Below are positions 36,137 to 43,745 of a stretch of DNA of 64,000 nt, piece by piece (the stretch's first letter is position 1; every line of letters begins with the position of its first letter). The position numbers and the translations under genes were made by a program. Source of the DNA: Candidatus Saccharicenans sp. (GTDB lineage: Bacteria > Acidobacteriota > Aminicenantia > Aminicenantales > Saccharicenantaceae); NCBI GenBank assembly GCA_030017715.1, contig JASEIU010000002.1, forward strand, positions 298,915-362,914, written 5' to 3'. The notes below the pieces were generated by a model. It did no database searches. It was not told the DNA's origin and saw only the letters and a program-made list of their open reading frames with translations.

Positions 36137-38227
36137 ATGGAAAAAGAGACACAAAAACTCACAGCCATCGCGGCCGAAGACCTGGCTGTGGTTGAACAAG
36201 AATTACTTCGGACCAACCGTCCGCTGTCAACGGCCGAGCTGGCCGAGAAGCTGGCCTTTGCCAAGACGGCCAGCCAGAGAAATCAGCCGGTTAAGGTCTA
36301 CGACCCTTACGCCCGTTACGAGGTCGGGGATTTTATTTACAAAGAATACGATGAAAGTCTCCAGGTGGGCAGCAAGGTCACTGAGCATTTTCAGGGCGGG
36401 GTGGTGCTCAGAATCATAAATAAGGTCAGTTTTCCCGGCTATCGGTGCGAGATGCTGGAAGTGGATTATGACGGAGGCGGACCATTCCGGAAGTACGTTG
36501 ATTACATGAAGAAAACGAAAACGCAGGTTCTGCTGCCTTCCAACCTGGAAAATAAGGGGCTGGAACCTGCGATGCTCAACCAGGAACAGGACCCGAGGCT
36601 GACCGAACTGCCCCTTACCGAAAAGGACCTTAAAACCCTGGAAAGGAACCTGCGCAAGGTACTGGCGGCTTCGGACAGCTTTTTTGGCTGGAATGATTTC
36701 TGGCAGCTCAATTCTAAGAAGCCGGAGATAACCGAAGATAAAGTCAGGGAAATTTCGGCCGCGCTGGCCGCATCAATCAGCTCAGAATCGACTCAGAACC
36801 TGGTCCGGCAGCATTTTGGCCTGGAACCTTCCTCCGACCTGTTCGAACTTTACTGTCTGGCCCTGAATCACCTGCTGGAGAAAAAATACCGACGGGAATT
36901 CACCTGCCTGTCAACCGGCAACTGGGGCAAGTGGCACCTGAAAAGCGTGCTCAACAATCTGCCCTCCGGGCTCCCCATCTCGGCCGAGCCGGTGGCTGTC
37001 CCGGACCTGGGTGAGGTTGAAGCTCTCCAGCATACCAGGGTGGAAAATTTCCCGTTCAAAATTTACCTGACCTGGAGGGAAATCCTGTCCGGGGCCATCA
37101 GGGTGCCCCGCAGCCTGAGCCGGGAATTCGATTCCCGCGAATATCAGCTGGTCGATGACGAGGACGGAAAAGTCTATACCGTTTATTATTTTCCTGAAGG
37201 AAATTACCTGCTGGGACTGGCTGAATTCTACCGCGCCAACAACATTCCTCAGGGCACCAGCCTGACCATGGACAAGAAGGGGCCGGACCGGTTGACCTTC
37301 TGGATAAAAAAATCCAAGAAAAAAACCTCCACCTTCTTTCTGGAATATGACCGGGAAAGCGGCCGCCTGGCTTTGAGCGGACAGGAAGTCTTCACTCTGG
37401 CTATGCCCAACAAAAGCATCTTCCTGGAAAACGAGGTGGTAACCAGGTTGCTCCAGATGTCTGAAGACTGTCAGGACCTGGACCTGAGGCAGATTCTGGT
37501 GAAGATTTTGACCACCCCTGAGCTCACCGGGAACACCCGTTCGGTTCATTTCCTCAGGGTTTATCACATGGTAGACCTGCTGAAACCGACCACGGCCGAA
37601 GATGTGGAATACGTGCTCAGCGCCGCGCCGGAGTTTGTGGCCTCGGAAAAGAAAGAAGGAATGTATTTCTATCAGGAAGTCAAAGCTCCGGTCGAAGTCC
37701 CGGCCGAAGAAGAAGCTCGGGCCGAAGTCTCGTTGCTGTCGTCGCTGGCCGAACAGCTGGCCTCGGGCGAAGTTGAAGAGACTCCGGCCGAAGTTGAAAC
37801 GGCTGCCGTCCAGGCTGAAGCTCCGGAAGAAGCCGGTCCGGTCGAGACGGCCCCGCCCGCGACCCAGCCCGAGATCCAGATTCGCCTGGAACCCCTGAAA
37901 AAAGAGAAGGAAAAAGAGAAAGAAAAACCGCTTAAGAAAAAGAAACCCAAGGCCGAGGATAAAGGACCCAAGCCCAAGAAGAGCGAACGGCGGGTGATCG
38001 AAGAAAAAATTATGGAAGAGGAATCGGAAATCGAGGCCCTGGAAGCCATCAAAGCTCAGGAAGAAGAACTGGAAGAGGCAGCCGCCGGCGGCGAGGAAAC
38101 CATTCCGGTGGAAATCGAAGTGGCCAAGGAAGAGCCCAAGTTCGGTTTCTTTGCCGAAATGCTCAAATCGGCCCTGGGCAAGAAACAGCCGGGACAGGCC
38201 GAGCCAGAGGAAAAGGAACAGAAATAG
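36137..38227 (+). CDS. Unrecognised 696-residue protein with charged C-terminal tail
   Basis: Not recognised. Residues about 15-50 look like a winged-helix N-terminus (VVEQELLRTNRPLSTAELAEKL). About 55-135 form a conserved-looking beta-rich segment (YEVGDFIYKEYDESLQVGSK, EVDYDGGGPFRKYVDYMKK). The middle 150-510 is mixed. From about 515 to the end the protein is low complexity, rich in E, K, A and P (KKEKEKEKEKPLKKKKPKAE), with a final hydrophobic patch FGFFAEMLKSALGKK. It starts two bases after argF, so it appears co-transcribed. There is no signal peptide. A DNA- or RNA-binding regulatory role is a guess only. Confidence 0.8.
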   Translation: MEKETQKLTAIAAEDLAVVEQELLRTNRPLSTAELAEKLAFAKTASQRNQPVKVYDPYARYEVGDFIYKEYDESLQVGSKVTEHFQGGVVLRIINKVSFPGYRCEMLEVDYDGGGPFRKYVDYMKKTKTQVLLPSNLENKGLEPAMLNQEQDPRLTELPLTEKDLKTLERNLRKVLAASDSFFGWNDFWQLNSKKPEITEDKVREISAALAASISSESTQNLVRQHFGLEPSSDLFELYCLALNHLLEKKYRREFTCLSTGNWGKWHLKSVLNNLPSGLPISAEPVAVPDLGEVEALQHTRVENFPFKIYLTWREILSGAIRVPRSLSREFDSREYQLVDDEDGKVYTVYYFPEGNYLLGLAEFYRANNIPQGTSLTMDKKGPDRLTFWIKKSKKKTSTFFLEYDRESGRLALSGQEVFTLAMPNKSIFLENEVVTRLLQMSEDCQDLDLRQILVKILTTPELTGNTRSVHFLRVYHMVDLLKPTTAEDVEYVLSAAPEFVASEKKEGMYFYQEVKAPVEVPAEEEARAEVSLLSSLAEQLASGEVEETPAEVETAAVQAEAPEEAGPVETAPPATQPEIQIRLEPLKKEKEKEKEKPLKKKKPKAEDKGPKPKKSERRVIEEKIMEEESEIEALEAIKAQEEELEEAAAGGEETIPVEIEVAKEEPKFGFFAEMLKSALGKKQPGQAEPEEKEQK

Positions 38228-38304
38228 CGGCTCTTTAAATCCTACTAAAACAGTATAAATTAGAGGCGACCGGCCCGGTCGGTTGGGACCGGAGTTGGCA
38301 AGGC

Positions 38305-39399
38305 TCAGAGGATCAGACGGCGGTTGCCGACCCGGCGGGTCAGGCCCAGTTCATCCAGAAATTCCAGCAGGGGAATGGCGTATTTTCGGGTCAGACCGGT
38401 CAATTTCTTGAAATCACCGACGCTGAGCTCTCTCTGCCCTCGTTCCTTACTCAAGTAGAGCTGCTGTTTCAGATTTTCCAGCCAGTCGGCATGCAACAGG
38501 AAACCTTCCCGGCTCTTGACTATCTTTTTCTGGCGGAGCAGCAGGTCCAGCAGGATGGAGAGACGGCTGGGATGGAGATTGAACTTTTTAACCAGCTGGC
38601 CGAAGGAAGAGGAAGAAAACTTTTCCTGCCGCAACAAGCTCTCGATATCCCGGAGGATGGCCGCTTCTTCTCCCGACAGCCGGGTTTGAAAGTTGCTGAG
38701 GGTCACCAGCTCGCCTTCCAGTATAACTTTTCCGTCCCGGGCCAGACGATTGAGGGCCAGAAGTAGAATCGGTCTGGGCAGACCGAAGCGCTCTTTGATT
38801 TTTTTCCAGGGGACGCCTATTTCGGCCGGTCTTTTCTGGTGATAACCTTCCACGTAACCGGCTATTTTCTCCAGCAGGAAGAAGTAACTTCTCTGACTCA
38901 GGAGTAACAGCGGCGAAAATTCCAGGATGTAAACCTGTCCCTCTTTTTCCAGGTTCATGGCCAGGCGACGAAGTTCACCCGGAGCCAGCCGGCAGAAAGC
39001 GGCCAGTTCCTCCTGCCTCAGGCCGCGGACACCGGCCTCATCCGCCAGGGCCAGCAGCATCTCCTCCTCAGAACCAGATAGCCGGTCCAGCCGGGCGGCC
39101 AGTTTTCCTTCCCTGGTTTTTTTGAGTCGACCGGCCTCCGGGCAGATGACCCGGAGCCTTAGCGGCTCCGAAGAACCGGCCGGCTGGAATTCAAGCTGTT
39201 CATTCCAGGCCGGCGACTCCGGCAGCCTGGAGGTTACCAGGAGATAGGGCTGCCCCGAACGGCCGGAAATCATGGAAGTCTTCCGGACGGAAGCCTGATA
39301 TTTTCGTTCCTGCCACCGCAAGCGCCCGCTCCACTCCCGACCGGGCCGGGGGAGCGCTCCTTCGGCGGCGGCATAAAAACTGGTTTCCTCTAACTTCAT
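38305..39399 (-). CDS. SelB-like winged-helix protein lacking the GTPase domain
   Basis: 364 residues. The C-terminal about 250 residues follow the four winged-helix repeats of SelB, the selenocysteine elongation factor, ending GLTRKYAIPLLEFLDELG then TRRVGNRRLIL. The first 110 residues resemble SelB domain III and the linker (VICPEAGRLKKTREGKLAARL). The EF-Tu-like GTPase and domain II (about 270 residues in SelB) are missing, with no P-loop. It cannot deliver tRNA on its own. It may bind RNA hairpins or work with a separate GTPase. The AGAGGA site and ATG look genuine, so this is not an obvious truncation. Confidence 0.75.
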   Translation of the reverse strand: MKLEETSFYAAAEGALPRPGREWSGRLRWQERKYQASVRKTSMISGRSGQPYLLVTSRLPESPAWNEQLEFQPAGSSEPLRLRVICPEAGRLKKTREGKLAARLDRLSGSEEEMLLALADEAGVRGLRQEELAAFCRLAPGELRRLAMNLEKEGQVYILEFSPLLLLSQRSYFFLLEKIAGYVEGYHQKRPAEIGVPWKKIKERFGLPRPILLLALNRLARDGKVILEGELVTLSNFQTRLSGEEAAILRDIESLLRQEKFSSSSFGQLVKKFNLHPSRLSILLDLLLRQKKIVKSREGFLLHADWLENLKQQLYLSKERGQRELSVGDFKKLTGLTRKYAIPLLEFLDELGLTRRVGNRRLIL

Positions 39400-39427
39400 T
39401 TTCCTCTACCAGACGTCAGCTTATATC

Positions 39428-41485
39428 TTAGCGGCCGGCCAGGGCAAATTCCACCTTTTTCAAGAGCGGGTTACAACTGGCCAGCACCACCCTGATCCTG
39501 TCTCCCAGGGAAAAAGTGGTCCCGGTGTAACGGCCGCGAAGCACTTTCTCGCTTTTTCGCAGGAAGAAATCGTCTCCCAGTGCGGAATAGGGCACCAGGC
39601 CGTCGATAAAATAATCATCGAGCTCGACCACCAGTCCGGCCCGGTTGATGTCGGTGATGATGCCGGAAAATTCCTGGCCGAGTTTATTCTTCAGCAGCCG
39701 CAGGATTCTCCAGGTTATGAGCGACCGTTCGGCTTCGTCGGCGATTCTTTCGCGCTGCGAGCAGTGAAGGGCCAGGCTGGCCAGCGGCCAGGGGCGGGGT
39801 TTCCGGCCGGCCAGCGCCCGTTTCAGGATGCGGTGGGTCACCAGGTCGGGGTAGCGCCTGATGGGCGAGGTAAAGTGGGTGTAGTTGGATTGGGCCAGTC
39901 CGAAATGCCCGCAATTTTCTTCCGAATAGACGGCCAGCCTCAGGGAGCGCAGCACCTGGATGGTGATGAACTTCTCCTCCGGCCGTCCCTTAAAAGCCTC
40001 GATGATTTTTTGCAGGTCTGAGGACCGGATCTGGCTGGAGCGGGGCAGGTCGAGTCCGAAGTGAACGAGCAGGTTTCGCAATTTTTCCAGGTCGGAGCGA
40101 ACGGGAGCCGGATGGACACGGTACAGACACGGCTCTCCGCGTTCGGTCAGGTAGCTGGCCACGGCCACATTGGCCATCAGCATGAATTCTTCCACCAGGC
40201 AGTGAGCTTCGTTTCGCTCGGAGGGGACCACAGCCGTCAACAATCCTTCCTGGTAGACCAGCTCCGGCTCGAGCAGATCAAAATCCAGGCTGCCCTGCCG
40301 CAGTCTTCTGGCTTTCAGGATTCTGGCCAGCTCTCGCATGGCCATCAGGTCGGCCAGGATATGCCGGTAACGGCCCTGTTCCTCCAGGTCGCCCTGGAAG
40401 ATTCTGTAGACTGCGGTATAGGTCAGCCGTTCAACCGTCTGGATGACCGAAGGATAAAAGTCGGCCTTAACCACCTGGCCGTCGCGGTCTATTTCCATGA
40501 CTGCCGAGACCGTCAGCCTGGGAACTCTGGGACGCAGACTGCACAGGCCGTTGGACAGTTTCTCAGGAAGCATCGGCAGGGTCAGGTCGGGGAAATAGAC
40601 GCTGGTGCCGCGCAGCTGGGCTTCCCGGTCAAGGGCCGAACCCGGCTTGACATAGTGGGAGACGTCAGCGATATGAACTCCCAGCAGGTAATTTCCGCCG
40701 GCCAGCTTTCTGATGCTGACCGCGTCGTCAAAGTCCTGAGCTTTTTCTCCGTCTATGGTGACCGTGGTCCAGTTGCGCAGGTCAACCCGGTCCTGAAAGT
40801 CCTGGGGGTCGGGCTGCTCGGGCAGCACCGCCGCCTCGGCCAGTGCCTGTTCGGAAAATTCTTTTGGCAGGTGATGCTGGTTGATGACCACCTCCAGGTC
40901 AACGCCCGGGTCGTCCTGGTAGCCGAGGACCCTTTGTAGCTCCAGAGAGGTCCGGTTGACCTCGACTATCTGCCCGGCCCGGGGCTTTTTTCGGCCCTTG
41001 ATTTTAACCGGAATCGGCTCTTCGAACAGGGTATCCATCGGCAGCACGAAGGGCTGGTAATTTATCTCCAGGAAAAGCCCGTAGAGCGAGTTCCTGCCCT
41101 TCTTGACGATCCTGAGGATGCGGCCTTCAGGTTTGCCGGCCAGACCCTTCTCCTTAACCAGGACTTCCACCAGGTCGCCGGTCACCGCCCCGGCTGTCTG
41201 ATGGGGCGGAATGAATATGTCCCGGCTGCCCTGATCCGGGTCTTCCGGGGTGACAAATCCGAAGCCCCGGGGGTTCAGGGAAAAAATTCCCCTGAAAGTG
41301 GTTGAGGGAGGCCTCTGCCCCACCTTGTCGCCCGTAATTTTCAACAACCCTTTCTTTTCCAGGTATCTAAGTGTCGCCGGCAATTTTCTTCTTTCCTGTT
41401 TGTTAAGGTTTAAGGCCCCGATCAAACGGTTAAGGCTGACCGGTTTCTTGTTCTTTTTCATAAACTCAATGATTCTATTTTCCAT
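39428..41485 (-). CDS. rnr: Ribonuclease R (RNB-family 3'-5' exoribonuclease)
   Basis: A processive exoribonuclease that degrades structured RNA. 685 residues: an N-terminal helix-turn-helix (1-60), cold-shock domains (RGIFSLNPRGFGFVTPEDP from about 69), the RNB catalytic domain (TIDGEKAQDFDDAVSI, with acidic metal ligands; ADVSHYVKPGSALDREA; HFTSPIRRYPDLVTHRIL) and a C-terminal S1 domain (GQEFSGIITDINRAGLVVEL). AGAAGGA precedes the ATG. The shorter than usual basic tail is the only difference from E. coli RNase R. Confidence 0.95.
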   Translation of the reverse strand: MENRIIEFMKKNKKPVSLNRLIGALNLNKQERRKLPATLRYLEKKGLLKITGDKVGQRPPSTTFRGIFSLNPRGFGFVTPEDPDQGSRDIFIPPHQTAGAVTGDLVEVLVKEKGLAGKPEGRILRIVKKGRNSLYGLFLEINYQPFVLPMDTLFEEPIPVKIKGRKKPRAGQIVEVNRTSLELQRVLGYQDDPGVDLEVVINQHHLPKEFSEQALAEAAVLPEQPDPQDFQDRVDLRNWTTVTIDGEKAQDFDDAVSIRKLAGGNYLLGVHIADVSHYVKPGSALDREAQLRGTSVYFPDLTLPMLPEKLSNGLCSLRPRVPRLTVSAVMEIDRDGQVVKADFYPSVIQTVERLTYTAVYRIFQGDLEEQGRYRHILADLMAMRELARILKARRLRQGSLDFDLLEPELVYQEGLLTAVVPSERNEAHCLVEEFMLMANVAVASYLTERGEPCLYRVHPAPVRSDLEKLRNLLVHFGLDLPRSSQIRSSDLQKIIEAFKGRPEEKFITIQVLRSLRLAVYSEENCGHFGLAQSNYTHFTSPIRRYPDLVTHRILKRALAGRKPRPWPLASLALHCSQRERIADEAERSLITWRILRLLKNKLGQEFSGIITDINRAGLVVELDDYFIDGLVPYSALGDDFFLRKSEKVLRGRYTGTTFSLGDRIRVVLASCNPLLKKVEFALAGR

Positions 41486-41516
41486 AAAAAATTCCTTCTC
41501 GCTAAAATATTTGTCG

Positions 41517-42158
41517 CTAATAATAAAAAAGTGCCAGACGGGGCAACTTTAACAGCTGCCGCTTTTCTCTGGCTATTCTGGTGCGCCCGATTTCTTCCAG
41601 CTGACTGTCGGTTCGCCCGGGATAATCCTGGCGAGCCGCTTCCAGCTCTTTCTTCCTTTCCGCTTCCGGGGTCAATTCATAGAGAATCCGGTCGAGCTCC
41701 TCGTCCAGGGCTTCCAGTCGGGCTTCCTCGGGCGGGTCGGCCTGAAGGGCGTCCAGGGCTTCTTCCAGAATCTGGCGGACTGCCGGCCAATCCCCGGGCA
41801 GAGCTTCCAATCCGGTCCTGATTTCTCCCAGGATTCGGGCCGCCTTTTCGGCCGGGCGCCTGGCCTGAGCGGCCTGTTGCCCGACCAGTCTCTCCTGATG
41901 CTGGGCGTAGGCCTTGAGAATTTCCTTTTCACACTGACTCAAAGAATAGATATTCTTTCTTCTCCGGCCGGCCAGGCGGCGGGCAAAAGCCCGTTCGATG
42001 CCTTCAAGGATCACTTCCAGCGGCAGGTTGAGTTTCTCCCATTCGGAAATCAGCTCCAGGTCACGGGGCGGTATAAAAAAGAGAGACGGCTGATGCTTCA
42101 GGAAAGCTCTGGCAATTTTCTGATAATAATCCTGGCGTCTGGCCCAGTTTTCGGTCAT
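41517..42158 (-). CDS. Unrecognised helical protein between rnr and coaX
   Basis: 213 residues, rich in A, E, L and R, with no signal peptide or membrane segment. The N-terminal segment LISEWEKLNLPLEVILEGIERAF has the rhythm of DnaD-type helical domains, but this is not enough for a call. A proline-rich alanine linker lies near residues 100-110. It overlaps coaX by four bases (ATGA), so it is probably expressed. Confidence 0.7.
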   Translation of the reverse strand: MTENWARRQDYYQKIARAFLKHQPSLFFIPPRDLELISEWEKLNLPLEVILEGIERAFARRLAGRRRKNIYSLSQCEKEILKAYAQHQERLVGQQAAQARRPAEKAARILGEIRTGLEALPGDWPAVRQILEEALDALQADPPEEARLEALDEELDRILYELTPEAERKKELEAARQDYPGRTDSQLEEIGRTRIAREKRQLLKLPRLALFYY

Positions 42159-42940
42159 TTTTCCACTCTGTCCGCGGTCCGGTTTCTCTCATAGAGCAAG
42201 CGGAGTCCCTGCAGGACCAGGTCCGGTTCGCAGTGGGCGATTTCTGCCATCTCGCCGACCACCAGACCGGCCAGTCCTCCGGTGGCCACGACCACCGGCC
42301 GGGCGGTCAGTTCGGCTGAAATCTGGGAGATGATATTTCTAACCAGTCCCACATAGCCGTGGAACAAACCGGATTGCATGCTGTTGACCGTCGTCCGCCC
42401 GATGGCTGATTTCGGTTTGCGGACCTCGATCCTGGGCAGCCTGGCCGTCCGCAGATAGAGAGCTTCGGCCGAAATTTCCAGCCCCGGAGCAATGGCCCCG
42501 CCCAGGTATTCGCCCCTGGCCGAGATGACGTCAAAGGTGGTGGCGGTGCCGAAGTCCACCACCAGACAGGGCCCGCCGTATTTTTCGTAAGCGGCGCAGG
42601 CCACCACAATCCGGTCGGAGCCCACTTCGGCCGGGTTTTCGTACAGGATCGGCATCCCGGTTTTTATCCCCGGCCCGACCACCAGAGGTTTAACCCGGAA
42701 GAATTTCTCACAGGCTGACTGAATGATCGGGGTCAGGGGCGGGACCACCGAGGAAATGATGGCTCCCTTTATTTTCTGAACCGGAAATTTTCCGTGCTGC
42801 AGCAGATTCTTAAGCATGATCCCGTATTCATCGGCCGTTTTTTCCCGGTCGCTTTTCACTTTCCAGTCGGCCAGGAGCTTTTTGCCCTGAAACAGGCCCA
42901 CTCCGGTTGTGGTGTTCCCGATATCGAACACTATTAACAT
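42155..42940 (-). CDS. coaX: Type III pantothenate kinase
   Basis: Phosphorylates pantothenate, the first step of coenzyme A synthesis. 261 residues. ASKHA-fold motifs: MLIVFDIGNTTTGVGLFQG, SSVVPPL, VGSDRIVVACAAYEKYGG, VVDFGTATTFDVI, GGAIAPGLEISAEAL and VVATGGLAGLV. AGGAGA lies before the ATG. It is placed next to birA as in many bacteria. Confidence 0.95.
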   Translation of the reverse strand: MLIVFDIGNTTTGVGLFQGKKLLADWKVKSDREKTADEYGIMLKNLLQHGKFPVQKIKGAIISSVVPPLTPIIQSACEKFFRVKPLVVGPGIKTGMPILYENPAEVGSDRIVVACAAYEKYGGPCLVVDFGTATTFDVISARGEYLGGAIAPGLEISAEALYLRTARLPRIEVRKPKSAIGRTTVNSMQSGLFHGYVGLVRNIISQISAELTARPVVVATGGLAGLVVGEMAEIAHCEPDLVLQGLRLLYERNRTADRVEK

Positions 42941-42960
42941 TTTTTTCTCCTGCTACGGGT

Positions 42961-43725
42961 TTATGACAAAACCTTTATTATCTCAGAGGCGTAGAAAATC
43001 CTGGTCCCGGAACCGAGTTTGAGCTTGAGGCCGCCCTTCTCATCCAGGCCCTGAAATTGTCCTGTCAATTCACCCCCCCCGGTGCGCAGCACAAGCTGTT
43101 GACCGGGTTGGAAGGATAATCTTTTCAGGTAGTTTTCTAAGAGGAAATCTATCTGCCCTTTTTCGAGAATATTATACCAGATTTTAAGCCTGGAACCAAG
43201 ATGCTCCAGAAGCTCCATGAGCCTCCAGGTTTTTCCGGTGATGATAAACAGAGAGGTGGCCTGTCCGGAAAGCGCCGGCGGGAAATCTGCCTGTCTGTGG
43301 TTTAGGTTGAGGCCGATTCCGGCCACGGTCCAGGAATGTTTCTGGCCGGAGCTACCCCCCTCGCACAGAATCCCTCCCAGTTTCTGACCTCTGAAAACCA
43401 GGTCGTTTGGCCATTTCAGTGCAACCCGGACACCGGATAAAACCTGAATGGCCTCGGCCGCGGCCAGCCCGGCCGTGGCCGGCAGAAGATTAAGACTGCG
43501 GGTTGAAGGCCGGAAGATGAAGGATACATACAGCCCCTTGCCCCGGGCCGAATGCCAGCTTCTGCCTTTGGTTCCCCGTCCCGAAATCTGTTCTTCGGCC
43601 AGGACGGCGGTTCCTTCAGGGAAGTTGAGGCCGGCCAGTCGCCGGGCTATGTCCATGGTGGAGAAGGCCAGGTTGAACCGGAATAGGGGCGAACCCGGTT
43701 GAAAGTTATCCGAACGGACTGGCAT
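42961..43725 (-). CDS. birA: Biotin--[acetyl-CoA-carboxylase] ligase
   Basis: Activates biotin with ATP and attaches it to carboxylase carrier domains. 254 residues, with no N-terminal DNA-binding domain, so this is a class I enzyme that does not repress transcription. Signature ISGRGTKGRSWHSARGKGLY (usual GRGRxGRxW), ALKWPNDLVFRGQKLGGILCE and VAGIGLNLNH, followed by the C-terminal SH3-like domain (GELTGQFQGLDEKGGLKL). Confidence 0.94.
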   Translation of the reverse strand: MPVRSDNFQPGSPLFRFNLAFSTMDIARRLAGLNFPEGTAVLAEEQISGRGTKGRSWHSARGKGLYVSFIFRPSTRSLNLLPATAGLAAAEAIQVLSGVRVALKWPNDLVFRGQKLGGILCEGGSSGQKHSWTVAGIGLNLNHRQADFPPALSGQATSLFIITGKTWRLMELLEHLGSRLKIWYNILEKGQIDFLLENYLKRLSFQPGQQLVLRTGGGELTGQFQGLDEKGGLKLKLGSGTRIFYASEIIKVLS

Positions 43726-43745
43726 CTCAGTTAGGCTTCAGGTCT

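Noticed and set aside
38238..38300. Bidirectional terminator between the 696-residue protein gene and the SelB-like gene.
   Set aside because: GACCGG/CCGGTC is self-overlapping with no workable loop and no T-run follows.
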